Below are positions 1-6,550 of a stretch of 16,575 nt of DNA, one piece after another. The position numbers were made by a program, and so were the translations under genes. Below the pieces are notes generated by a model. It searched no databases, was not told the DNA's origin, and was given only the letters and a program-made list of their open reading frames with translations. The DNA comes from an uncultured Dialister sp. (GTDB taxonomy: Bacteria > Bacillota > Negativicutes > Veillonellales > Dialisteraceae): NCBI RefSeq assembly GCF_900538805.1, contig NZ_UPZP01000042.1:1-16575 (forward strand). Reading direction: 5' to 3'. The first letter of the stretch is position 1. Each line of letters begins with the position of its first letter.

Positions 1-3
1 CTG

Positions 4-87
4 TGGAGGTCCTGCATAGGACCTCCAAGTCAGCCGAAGTTGGCCTCTAGCCTGCCCAATAAGAGGCCTTCCTTTTAGTCGGCTGAC
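4..87. repeat. Nested perfect inverted repeats at the window edge
   Basis: Two compact structures follow each other. The first is a 10-bp perfect stem (4-13 with 18-27, loop GCAT). The second has an outer 9-bp perfect stem (GTCAGCCGA 29-37 with TCGGCTGAC 79-87) enclosing a 7-bp perfect stem (GGCCTCT 42-48 with AGAGGCC 62-68, 13-nt loop). There is no T-tract after either, so neither is a simple terminator. They could be the end of a structured RNA or of a transposon (for example an IS200/IS605-type end) whose body lies left of the window; nothing here identifies which. A direct repeat CCCGTAAC follows at 119-126 and 147-154. Confidence 0.6.
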
Positions 88-157
88 CGATGCTAGCGGC
101 CAATTCTCCGTAATGCTGCCCGTAACATATGAGAATAAAGTTAATCCCGTAACGCAG

Positions 158-201
158 GCTCCTTCCTCAGGAAGGAGCTGGGCGAAGCCCTGAGGATAGG
201 T
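158..201 (+). repeat. Hairpin repeat module X, copy 1
   Basis: Fixed stem GCTCCTTCC (158-166) / GGAAGGAGC (170-178), then a variable short hairpin (GGGC gaa GCCC, about 180-190), then GAGGATAGG (192-200). The same three-part layout recurs at 229-290 (inverted), 5961-6010 and 13794-13843. The GAGGATAGG tail can also pair with the inverted CCTATCCTC at 231-239, so copies 1 and 2 sit head to head. Confidence 0.6.
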
Positions 202-228
202 TCGGAAATTCAGCGAGAGACCTGACGC

Positions 229-290
229 CCCTATCCTCCGTCGCCTGCGGCGCCACCTCCTTCCTAAGGAAGAAGGCTATAAACTGCGGC
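229..290 (-). repeat. Hairpin repeat module X, copy 2 (inverted)
   Basis: Read on the - strand this has the module layout: CTTCTTCC tta GGAAGGAG, then GTG and a variable hairpin (GCGCC gca GGCG), then GGAGGATAGGG. Its hairpin sequence differs from the other copies on both arms together, while the frame is kept. Confidence 0.6.
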
Positions 291-344
291 AAAGCCGCCA
301 CCTTCCCCTTGAGCGCCAGCGAACACAACCCTTCTACACAACCC

Positions 345-620
345 GCCGCCGTCAGGCGGCCCCAACCTGCGCCGTCAGGCGTGCCCCTTTTTAATATGCC
401 GCGAAGCGGTGGGGATAGTTCCGAAAATTGCCGCAAGGCATTATATACTCATCGCCGCGAAGCGGCGATACCACAACCCTCAGCCCGAAGGGCTGTCAAA
501 CCTAAGAACCTTCGGGGCGAGAGCCCCGTCAAACTTCAGAACCCTCAGCGCTAAAGGCGCTGTCAAAAGGGCGATACCACAACCCTCGGCGCCAAAGGCC
601 GGTCAAACCTAAGAACCTTC
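345..620. repeat. Array of nine short GC-rich hairpins with conserved linkers
   Basis: Nine tight hairpins (4-8 bp stems, 3-5 nt loops) lie at 345-360, 369-382, 398-410, 429-440, 451-469, 481-495, 513-528, 546-562 and 587-602. The last four form tandem units: AACCCTC or AACCTTC, then the hairpin, then GTCAAA. Stems differ in sequence but remain paired (CAGCCC/GGGCTG, CGGGGC/GCCCCG, CAGCGC/GCGCTG). The linker GTCAAACCTAAGAACCTTC occurs exactly twice (496-513 region and 602-620). Short ORFs through here follow the repeat composition and have no ribosome binding site. It is not CRISPR: there are no constant repeats around unique spacers. Confidence 0.7.
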
Positions 621-697
621 TATATACAATATTATCATTTATCTTCCCTAAATCCGTATGGAAAGGATTACATATTGAAAAAGTTAGATAGGATGTG

Positions 698-748
698 ACG
701 CCGCAGGGGGAAAAGGCAGGAAGGAAGCAGTTTCCACGGCGCCGGCGT
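698..748 (+). ncRNA. Stable hairpin in suf leader with an SRP domain IV-like apex (tentative)
   Basis: ACGCCG (698-703) pairs with CGGCGT (743-748) and GGAAA (709-713) with TTTCC (731-735). The apical part reads AGGCAGGAAGGAAGCAG. The invariant SRP RNA domain IV core is AGG, a GGAA-capped short stem, then AGCAG (AGGTCCGGAAGGAAGCAG in E. coli); here AGG and the 3' twelve bases match, but one base is missing and one changed, which weakens the tetraloop stem. Flanking ATGT/ACAT can extend the helix. It could be a divergent SRP RNA, a leader element, or coincidence in purine-rich DNA. The structure is seen; the identity is not established. Confidence 0.25.
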
Positions 749-749
749 A

Positions 750-778
750 TTTACATATAGAGATAAATAATATAAAAT
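750..778 (+). promoter_or_regulatory. Candidate sigma70-type promoter of the suf operon
   Basis: A -35 TTTACA (750-755) and a -10 TAAAAT (773-778) are separated by 17 bp, each with one mismatch to consensus. Transcription would start near 785 and give a leader of about 60 nt. No SufR or IscR site is recognisable and no regulator gene is adjacent. Confidence 0.4.
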
Positions 779-845
779 GGAATAAGATTTCAATTGTATA
801 CGTCTCCTGACGCATGCAGATTACAATATATTATGAGGTGATCAA

Positions 846-1589
846 ATGAGTGAATTGCTGCGCGTGGAGAATCTCCACGTTTCCGTAGGCGGGAAAGAAC
901 TCCTCCACGGCATTAACCTCACCGTAAACAAGGGGGAAGTCCATGTAATTATGGGTGTTAACGGGGCAGGCAAGTCGACGCTGCTTCATGCCATCATGGG
1001 AAATCCTGTTTACAAGGTGACTGAGGGACATATTTATTTCGAAGGACAGGAGATTACTGACCTGTCTGTTGATAAAAGGGCAAAGCTGGGCATTTTCCTG
1101 TCCTTCCAGAACCCTATTTCCGTGGCAGGCATTACCATGGAGAATTTCATCCGCACCGCGAAGACCACCATTTCCGGTAAACAGCAGCGGCTGTTTCCTT
1201 TCAAGCGCCTTATGAAGGCAAGGATGGAGGATTTGGAAATGAATCCGTCCTACGCTGACCGTTATCTCAATGACGGTTTCTCCGGCGGCGAAAGGAAGAA
1301 GAGTGAAATCCTGCAGATGCGTATTCTGGACCCGAAGCTGGCCATGCTGGATGAAACGGACTCGGGCCTCGATGTGGACGCAGTGCGCATCGTTTCCAAG
1401 AATATTTCCGAATACCACAATGAGAATAATTCCCTTCTCATCATTACCCATCTGAACCAGATTCTGAAGTTCATCACCCCCGAATACGTGCATGTCCTCA
1501 TCGACGGCCGCATTGTGAAGGAAGGCGGACCGGAGCTGGTGGATGAAATCGAAACCAACGGCTTTGATGCATACCGCAGTGAGGTGTAG
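846..1589 (+). CDS. sufC: SufC, Fe-S cluster assembly ATPase
   Basis: ABC-type ATPase of the SufBCD scaffold that drives Fe-S cluster assembly in the cytosol. The 247-aa length is normal for SufC. Walker A GVNGAGKST is at residues 37-45 with lysine 43, the signature FSGGE at 145-149, Walker B and the following LDETDSGLD at about 165-176, and the switch histidine at 202 (ITHLN). The LDE-x-DSGLD stretch is typical of SufC and separates it from transporter ATPases; there are no membrane segments. GAGGTG at 834-839 is a good ribosome binding site 6 nt before the ATG. It is the first gene of sufCBDSU, and its stop lies 2 nt before sufB. Confidence 0.97.
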   Translation: MSELLRVENLHVSVGGKELLHGINLTVNKGEVHVIMGVNGAGKSTLLHAIMGNPVYKVTEGHIYFEGQEITDLSVDKRAKLGIFLSFQNPISVAGITMENFIRTAKTTISGKQQRLFPFKRLMKARMEDLEMNPSYADRYLNDGFSGGERKKSEILQMRILDPKLAMLDETDSGLDVDAVRIVSKNISEYHNENNSLLIITHLNQILKFITPEYVHVLIDGRIVKEGGPELVDEIETNGFDAYRSEV

Positions 1590-1591
1590 TC

Positions 1592-3004
1592 ATGGCTGAA
1601 GAAAAGAAAAAGAGCCAGGTAGAGGATATCAACCGCAGTATCTATGATGTGAAGGATAGGGTGGAGTATTCCTACAAGGCAGACAGGGGCCTCACGGAAG
1701 ACGTGATCCGGGAAATCTCCAGAGAAAAGGATGAACCGGAATGGATGCTGGAAAAGCGGCTGAAGGCCCTGGAAATCTACAACAAACTGGATGTGCCGCC
1801 CTGGGCGCCGGATATTTCGGAGCTGGATATGGAGCACATCGATACCTACGTCCGCCCGAAGACGGACATGAAGGCCCGCTGGGAAGACCTGCCGGAAAAT
1901 ATCAGGGAAACCTTCGACCGGCTGGGTATTCCGGAAGCGGAAAAGAAATCTCTTGCCGGTGTAGGCGCCCAGTATGACTCCGAAGTGGTGTACCACAATA
2001 TCCAGAAAGAACTGGAGGAACAGGGAGTCATTTATGTTGACTTTGAAACGGCGGTGAAGAAGTACCCGGAACTGATTAAACCCTATTTCGGAAAACTCAT
2101 CACCCCGAACTATCATAAATTTGCAGCCCTTCACTACGCCGTATGGTCCGGCGGTTCCTTTGTCTACGTGCCGAAGGGCGTCCATGTGAAGATGCCCCTG
2201 CAGAGCTATTTCCGGCTCAATGCGCCGGGGGCAGGCCAGTTTGAGCATACCCTCATTATCGTAGAAGAAGGGGCCACCTGCCATTTCATCGAAGGCTGCT
2301 CCGCTCCCCGCTACAATGTGGCCAACCTCCACGCCGGGGCGGTGGAACTCTTCGTGAAGAAGGGAGCCACCCTCCGTTACTCCACCATTGAAAACTGGTC
2401 GAAGAACATGTATAACCTGAACACCAAGAAATCCCTGGTGGAAGAGGACGGTCATATGATCTGGGTATCCGGATCCTTCGGATCCCATACGTCCTGCCTC
2501 TATCCGGACACCGTGCTCAAAGGGGACCGCTCCACCTGCGAATTCACCGGCATCACCTTTGCCGGCAAGGGACAGTTCCTGGATACCGGCTCCAAGGTGG
2601 AAGCCCTGGGGAAAGACGTGTCCATGACCATTAACTCCAAATCCATTTCCAAGGCCGGCGGCACCGCCATTTACCGGGGCGTGGTGTATATCGGGCCCAA
2701 CGCCCGGGGTACCAAGGGTTCCATCAGCTGCGAATCCCTTATGCTGGACAATGAGTCCCGCTCCGACACCATCCCCGATATTATCATCGAAAACGATGAT
2801 ATCGACCTGGGCCATGAAGCCAAAATCGGCCGCATTCCGGACGAGGACATTTACTACCTCATGAGCCGGGGCCTTACGGAAGAAGACGCCAAGGCCATGC
2901 TGGTTCGGGGCTTTGCAGAACCCATTTCCAAAGCCCTTCCCTTGGAATACGCTGTAGAAATGAACCGCCTCATCGATCTTGAATTCGAAGGGGCCATAGG
3001 ATAA
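1592..3004 (+). CDS. sufB: SufB, Fe-S cluster scaffold subunit
   Basis: Scaffold subunit that pairs with SufD on SufC dimers and receives sulfur from SufS/SufU. The 470-aa length fits the family. The protein shows the beta-helix core and the C-terminal helical domain ending in IYYLMSRGLTEEDAKAML. Cys380 (SISCESLML) lies where E. coli SufB Cys405 is, and His408-Glu409 (GHEAK) match the conserved His-Glu pair needed for cluster formation. The GAGGTG that serves this gene lies in the last codons of sufC, which suggests translational coupling. There is no intein or frameshift. The long ORF on the opposite strand is a shadow of the C-ending codon use. Confidence 0.97.
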   Translation: MAEEKKKSQVEDINRSIYDVKDRVEYSYKADRGLTEDVIREISREKDEPEWMLEKRLKALEIYNKLDVPPWAPDISELDMEHIDTYVRPKTDMKARWEDLPENIRETFDRLGIPEAEKKSLAGVGAQYDSEVVYHNIQKELEEQGVIYVDFETAVKKYPELIKPYFGKLITPNYHKFAALHYAVWSGGSFVYVPKGVHVKMPLQSYFRLNAPGAGQFEHTLIIVEEGATCHFIEGCSAPRYNVANLHAGAVELFVKKGATLRYSTIENWSKNMYNLNTKKSLVEEDGHMIWVSGSFGSHTSCLYPDTVLKGDRSTCEFTGITFAGKGQFLDTGSKVEALGKDVSMTINSKSISKAGGTAIYRGVVYIGPNARGTKGSISCESLMLDNESRSDTIPDIIIENDDIDLGHEAKIGRIPDEDIYYLMSRGLTEEDAKAMLVRGFAEPISKALPLEYAVEMNRLIDLEFEGAIG

Positions 3005-3013
3005 GGAGGCATT

Positions 3014-4057
3014 ATGGAAGACATCAGAATCAACCGGCTGCCTCTCCTCACATACCGTTACCTTCACACCAACGACACTCCCGTGGCCTTTGAAGCGCCG
3101 GAGAAGGGAAACAGGCCTGTCTTCTCAGACCTTTCCCATGTGAAGGAAGGCGGCGCCCTTCCTGAAAACTTCAGGGGCGCCTCTGAAGAAACGGTGAAAG
3201 CTCTGGAAAAGGGCAGTCACTATACCATTACCATCCCCGCCGGCGAAAAGGCGGATCTCACCATCACCCTTTCCGGCGACGGCGATGTATCGGACTTTGC
3301 AGGCACCTTCCTCTTCCATCTGGAAAAGGAAGCATCCCTGAACCTCGTCTGGGTACTGAAGGGAGAGACGAAGAAGGGCACCTGCCTGGCAGGGGCCTAC
3401 TATGACCTTTCCGAAAACGCCTGCCTCAAGGTATCCCGTCTGGAAACGGGCCTTTCCGGTGTGGCAGTTTTCGACCAGCGCCACACTGTGCTGGCAGAAG
3501 GGGCCCGTGCCGATTTCTCCGCCGCCGAACTGGGTGGAGAAAATATTTATGTTCACAGCTACGGCCTCCTTGCCGGAGACCATGCCGCCATGACGGAAAA
3601 AGCGGTGTATGCGGGAACGAAAAAGCAGCACCTCGATTTCTTCTACCACATCGACCATGTGGGCAGGAAGACCCATGCGGAAATCGACGTGAAAGGTGCA
3701 CTGGACGATGAATCGAAAAAAATCTTCCGGGGCACCCTGAATTTCAAAAAAGGCTGCAGCGGCTCCGTCGGTGACGAAGGGGACTATGCCATCCAGCTTT
3801 CCCCGAAGACCAAAAATATTTCCCTGCCCCTCCTCCTCTGCACGGAAGACGACGTTCAGGGAAATCATGCATCCAGCGCAGGACAGCTGGACGCCGACAC
3901 CATTTATTTCCTCATGAGCCGCGGCTTTTCCCTGGAAGAAGCCAGGAGAATCGTCATCGAAGCCCTCATCCGCCCCATCATCGACGGCATGGATAAATCG
4001 GTGAGAGAAGAAATTATTACAGAACTCAGGCAGAAACTGGATTCGAAGGAGATATAA
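3014..4057 (+). CDS. sufD: SufD, Fe-S cluster assembly subunit
   Basis: Partner of SufB in the SufBC2D scaffold, involved in iron acquisition and cluster assembly. The 347 residues make it shorter than E. coli SufD (about 420), mainly at the N-terminal side. The C-terminal domain IYFLMSRGFSLEEARRIV parallels that of SufB, as expected for the paralogue pair. His285 in NHASSAGQLD corresponds to the conserved SufD histidine (His360 in E. coli) at the SufB-SufD interface. AAGGAGG at about 3003-3009 precedes the ATG. The stop TAA overlaps the sufS start by 1 nt (TAATG). Confidence 0.95.
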   Translation: MEDIRINRLPLLTYRYLHTNDTPVAFEAPEKGNRPVFSDLSHVKEGGALPENFRGASEETVKALEKGSHYTITIPAGEKADLTITLSGDGDVSDFAGTFLFHLEKEASLNLVWVLKGETKKGTCLAGAYYDLSENACLKVSRLETGLSGVAVFDQRHTVLAEGARADFSAAELGGENIYVHSYGLLAGDHAAMTEKAVYAGTKKQHLDFFYHIDHVGRKTHAEIDVKGALDDESKKIFRGTLNFKKGCSGSVGDEGDYAIQLSPKTKNISLPLLLCTEDDVQGNHASSAGQLDADTIYFLMSRGFSLEEARRIVIEALIRPIIDGMDKSVREEIITELRQKLDSKEI

Positions 4058-5289
4058 TGAACAGCGAATTAATCAGAAAAGATTTCCCCATCCTCAATAC
4101 AAAGGTGAACGGCCATCAGATCGTCTACTTCGACAACGCCGCCACCACCCAGAGGCCCCTGCCCGTGGTGAACGCCGTGGCGGACTATGTGCTCCATGAA
4201 AACGGCAACCCCCACAGAGGCGCCCACATCTTCGCCATTTCCGCATCCGAAGCCTACGACACCTCCAAGGAAGTGGTGCGGAAATTCCTCAACGCCAAAA
4301 GTGCAAAGGAAATCATCTATACAAGGAACACCACCGAATCCCTGAACCTGGTGGCCCGCTCCTACGGCGAAACCCATCTCCACAAGGGAGACCACATCCT
4401 CATCACCATTGCAGAGCACCACTCCAACCTGGTCACCTGGCAGCGGGTGGCACAGAAAACCGGCGCCGTGCTGGACTATATTTATGTAGATAAGAAAACC
4501 GGCCATTTCCCGGAAGAAGAACTGAAGAAAATCGACGACCCCCGGGTGAAACTCTTCGCCTTTGCCAAAGTGTCCAACGTACTGGGCATCGACTTCGACC
4601 CCAAGCCCCTTATTGAAAGAGCCCACGCCCACGGCGCCATCGTCGTTCTCGACGGCGCCCAGTCCACGCCCCATAAGAGAGTGGACGTCCAGGACCTGGG
4701 CTGCGATTTCTTCGCCTTCTCCGGCCACAAAATGTGCTCCATGGGTGGCATCGGCGTCCTTTACGGAAGAGAAGAACTGCTCAGCGACATGGAACCTTTC
4801 CTGATGGGCGGCGACATGATTGAAGACGTACACGAACAGGAAACCACCTTCGCCGAACTGCCCGCCAAATTTGAAGCAGGCACACAGTACGTGGAAGGTG
4901 CCGTAAGCCTTGTGGCTGCCATCAAGTACGTGGAAGCCATCGGCTACGATGAAATCAGGGCCCAGGAAAGAAGACTCGTCACCAGGTGCCTGGAAGGTAT
5001 GAAGAAACTCCCCTTCATCCACATCATCGGGCCCACAAATCCCGAAGAAAAAGAAGGCCTCGTGGCCTTTGAAGTGGAAGGCGTCCATCCCCACGACGTG
5101 GCCCAGATTCTCTCCGCCAAGGGCATCTGCATCCGCACCGGCCACCACTGCGCCGAACCCCTCCACTACTACCTGGGTATCAACGCATCCTGCCGCGCCT
5201 CCTTCTATTTCTACAACACCGTGGACGAAGTGGACTATTTCCTCAAGGAACTGAAGGACGTTCGGAAAGTGATGGGGTACGACGACTGA
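4057..5289 (+). CDS. sufS: SufS, group II cysteine desulfurase
   Basis: PLP-dependent enzyme that removes sulfur from L-cysteine, giving alanine and an enzyme-bound persulfide for SufU. The 410-aa length is typical. The N-terminal FDNAATTQRP, the cofactor-ring histidine in AEHHSN, the aspartate in VLDGAQS and the Schiff-base Lys225 in FSGHK are present. Cys365 in RTGHHCAEP is the persulfide cysteine; the RxGHHCA motif marks the SufS/CsdA group and separates it from NifS/IscS. Overlaps of 1 nt with sufD and sufU (TGATG) imply coupled translation. Codons are strongly C-ending compared with the later receptor gene. Confidence 0.97.
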   Translation: MNSELIRKDFPILNTKVNGHQIVYFDNAATTQRPLPVVNAVADYVLHENGNPHRGAHIFAISASEAYDTSKEVVRKFLNAKSAKEIIYTRNTTESLNLVARSYGETHLHKGDHILITIAEHHSNLVTWQRVAQKTGAVLDYIYVDKKTGHFPEEELKKIDDPRVKLFAFAKVSNVLGIDFDPKPLIERAHAHGAIVVLDGAQSTPHKRVDVQDLGCDFFAFSGHKMCSMGGIGVLYGREELLSDMEPFLMGGDMIEDVHEQETTFAELPAKFEAGTQYVEGAVSLVAAIKYVEAIGYDEIRAQERRLVTRCLEGMKKLPFIHIIGPTNPEEKEGLVAFEVEGVHPHDVAQILSAKGICIRTGHHCAEPLHYYLGINASCRASFYFYNTVDEVDYFLKELKDVRKVMGYDD

Positions 5290-5738
5290 TGGAATTAAAA
5301 CAGCTCTACACCGACCTTATCCTGGAATACAACAGAGATAAGACCAATAAACGCAAAATCGAAAGCCCCACCGTCCACGAACACGGCCATAACCCCAGCT
5401 GTGGCGACGACATCGACATCGAAGCCAAAGTAGAAAACGGCATCATCACCGACCTCGCCTACACCGGCTCCGGCTGCGCCATCAGCCAGGCCTCCACCGC
5501 CATGATGGCCGAACTTCTCCAGGGAAGAACCGTGGAAGAAGGACTCCGCCTCTGCCGCCTCTTCCTCGACATGATTCGCGGCAAAGTCACCGACGACTCT
5601 AAGCTGGAAGAACTGGAAGCCGCCATCACCCTGAAAGATATCTCCCAGATGCCCGTCCGCGTCAAATGCGCCACCCTGGGCTGGCACACCTTGGAAATGG
5701 CACTGGAAAAAGTGGAAAAACAGCTGAAAAACAACTAG
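5289..5738 (+). CDS. sufU: SufU, zinc-dependent sulfur transfer protein
   Basis: Takes the persulfide sulfur from SufS and passes it to SufBCD; this is the Firmicutes and Actinobacteria counterpart of SufE. The 149-aa length is normal. The zinc and sulfur ligands are all present: Cys38 and Asp40 (SCGDD), Cys63 (GSGCAIS) and Cys127 (VKCATLGW), matching the Cys-Asp-Cys-Cys set of B. subtilis SufU. The insertion between the second and third cysteines that separates SufU from IscU is also seen. The final G of its TAG stop (5736-5738) is the first base of the palindromic element that follows; without that element the stop would read TAA. Confidence 0.95.
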   Translation: MELKQLYTDLILEYNRDKTNKRKIESPTVHEHGHNPSCGDDIDIEAKVENGIITDLAYTGSGCAISQASTAMMAELLQGRTVEEGLRLCRLFLDMIRGKVTDDSKLEELEAAITLKDISQMPVRVKCATLGWHTLEMALEKVEKQLKNN

Positions 5739-5898
5739 GGAAGCGCTGATTAAATCGTTGTTTGCTTTTATTCTTGAATTTTTATGCAATGCAAGGAATG
5801 AGGCGACGTGAATAGCGAGCTATTTAAGGAGCCTCATGACGAAGCAGTGCATGAAAATTCTTATAAAAGCAAACTCTATGAATTAATCAGTGCTTCCC
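5738..5898. mobile_element. 161-bp palindromic MITE-like element flanked by TA
   Basis: The element is an almost complete palindrome. GGGAAGCGCTGATTAA at its left end pairs with TTAATCAGTGCTTCCC at its right end, the arms continue through TTTGCTTTTAT / ATAAAAGCAAA and beyond, and the centre has ATGAGGC / GCCTCAT around AATAG / CTATT. It is bounded by TA on both sides (5736-5737 and 5899-5900), as expected for a TA target duplication of IS630/Tc1-mariner-type elements. It encodes no transposase. The 66-residue ORF starting inside it is not supported. Confidence 0.75.
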
Positions 5899-5906
5899 TA
5901 ATACAG

Positions 5907-5941
5907 AAAAAGCATGGAACCCCTGGGGACCATGCTTTTTT
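5907..5941 (+). terminator. Intrinsic terminator of the suf operon
   Basis: AAAAAGCATGG pairs with CCATGCTTTTT, with an inner CCCC/GGGG, followed by T6. It lies directly after the palindromic element. Joining the two TA copies would place it about 5 nt after the sufU stop, so the element was probably inserted between gene and terminator. Confidence 0.85.
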
Positions 5942-5960
5942 ATTCCACTGCATTACCAAA

Positions 5961-6010
5961 GCCTCCTTCCACGGGAAGGAGGTGCCGCCGTTAGGCGGCG
6001 GAGAATAGGG
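5961..6010 (+). repeat. Hairpin repeat module X, copy 3
   Basis: CCTCCTTCC acg GGAAGGAGG, then the hairpin GCCGCC gtta GGCGGC (5984-5999), then GGAGAATAGGG. The GGAAGGAGGTG arm would be a near-perfect ribosome binding site if exposed, but no gene follows it. Confidence 0.65.
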
Positions 6011-6030
6011 CGGAAGTCATAGAGCCGCCG

Positions 6031-6121
6031 CCCCGCCAACCGGTATTTGCCTGCATATCAGACAAAGGCTGCTCTTACCGAGATCCTTCGCTGTCGCTCA
6101 GGATGACGGCGGAAGGCGGGG
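6031..6121. repeat. 91-bp repeat Y, copy 1
   Basis: Bounded by the inverted heptamers CCCCGCC (6031-6037) and GGCGGGG (6115-6121). An internal hairpin ATCCT / AGGAT surrounds TCGCTGTCGCTC. Copies of identical length occur at 13518-13608 and 13864-13954, with scattered single-base differences. It contains no ORF; it is a non-coding dispersed repeat. Confidence 0.75.
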
Positions 6122-6130
6122 CGTTTGAAG

Positions 6131-6296
6131 GTTTCTCTGCGGCTCTAATCCCGACCCGGCCCCGCTTTAGCCCCCTATAGCACCAGAGACACCCCGCCGC
6201 CCTGTCATTTCGAGCGGAGGTACATGACGGAGTGAGTATCATTTTTCATGGAGCCAGTGAACGGTAGTCGAGAAATCTCCCTTCGAAAAGCATAGC
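6131..6296. repeat. Repeat Z, copy 1, with internal insertion
   Basis: Starts GTTTCTCTGCGGCTCTAATC and ends AAATCTCCCTTCGAAAAG. The second copy at 13618-13752 is shorter: between GAGCGGAG and AGTCGAG this copy has about 45 nt where the other has TGAAGCGG. The end GTCGAGAAATC can pair back to CATTTCGAGC. Z directly follows Y at both places, so Y and Z travel together. The rest of the gap up to 6378 shows only a GAGGATAGGG remnant at about 6336. Confidence 0.65.
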
Positions 6297-6378
6297 AATG
6301 TAAATGGCTGGACTGCTCCTCCACCATAGGCAGCAGAGGATAGGGCATGAAAGAGCATAAAAAATTGCACATTGATAT

Positions 6379-6407
6379 TTGACAATAAAATAAAAGAAGA
6401 GGATAAT
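6379..6407 (+). promoter_or_regulatory. Strong sigma70-type promoter of the receptor operon
   Basis: A perfect -35 TTGACA (6379-6384) and a -10 GATAAT (6402-6407, one mismatch) are separated by the ideal 17 bp in an AT-rich stretch. The start point would be near 6414, leaving a leader of about 137 nt before the receptor ATG. Confidence 0.65.
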
Positions 6408-6418
6408 GAATAAAGATT

Positions 6419-6433
6419 GAATAATAATTATAA
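6419..6433. promoter_or_regulatory. Possible Fur box
   Basis: GAATAATAATTATAA matches the 7-1-7 Fur consensus TGATAATNATTATCA at 12 of the 14 defined positions or close to it, and lies just after the predicted start point, where a repressor would block transcription. The region is AT-rich and low in complexity, so a chance match is possible. Iron control of a TonB receptor would be usual. Confidence 0.35.
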
Positions 6434-6480
6434 TAATAAGGTAATACATTAAGACTTTTGCATATTATTATGGGGAATTT

Positions 6481-6523
6481 GAGAACTGGAGCGCACTGCG
6501 CTTTTTTTCAGTTCTCTTTTTTT
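6481..6523 (+). terminator. Intrinsic terminator inside the receptor leader
   Basis: GAGAACTG (6481-6488) pairs perfectly with CAGTTCTC (6509-6516), followed by T7 (6517-6523). An inner AGCGC act GCGCT stem stacks within. It sits between the predicted start point and the receptor ATG, ending 27 nt before the ATG. It therefore acts either as an attenuator of the receptor operon or as the end of a short separate RNA. Confidence 0.65.
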
Positions 6524-6550
6524 ATATTCAAAAACAACGGGAGGATATGT

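Noticed and set aside
167..612. Three short ORFs in the left intergenic region
   Set aside because: They run through hairpin repeats, overlap each other on both strands and lack ribosome binding sites.
451..620. CRISPR-like array
   Set aside because: Repeat parts are short linkers and the variable parts are hairpins, not spacers; no cas genes are present.
1262..3067. 601-residue ORF on the - strand over sufC and sufB
   Set aside because: It overlaps two clearly recognised genes and has no family motif; its length follows from the codon bias of the + strand genes.
5808..6008. 66-residue ORF after sufU
   Set aside because: It starts inside the palindromic element and runs through the terminator and repeat X, so it is composed of repeat DNA.
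6458..6550. Upstream in-frame start for the receptor
   Set aside because: It would add 31 residues encoded by the leader terminator before a good signal peptide; the ATG at 6551 has the ribosome binding site.
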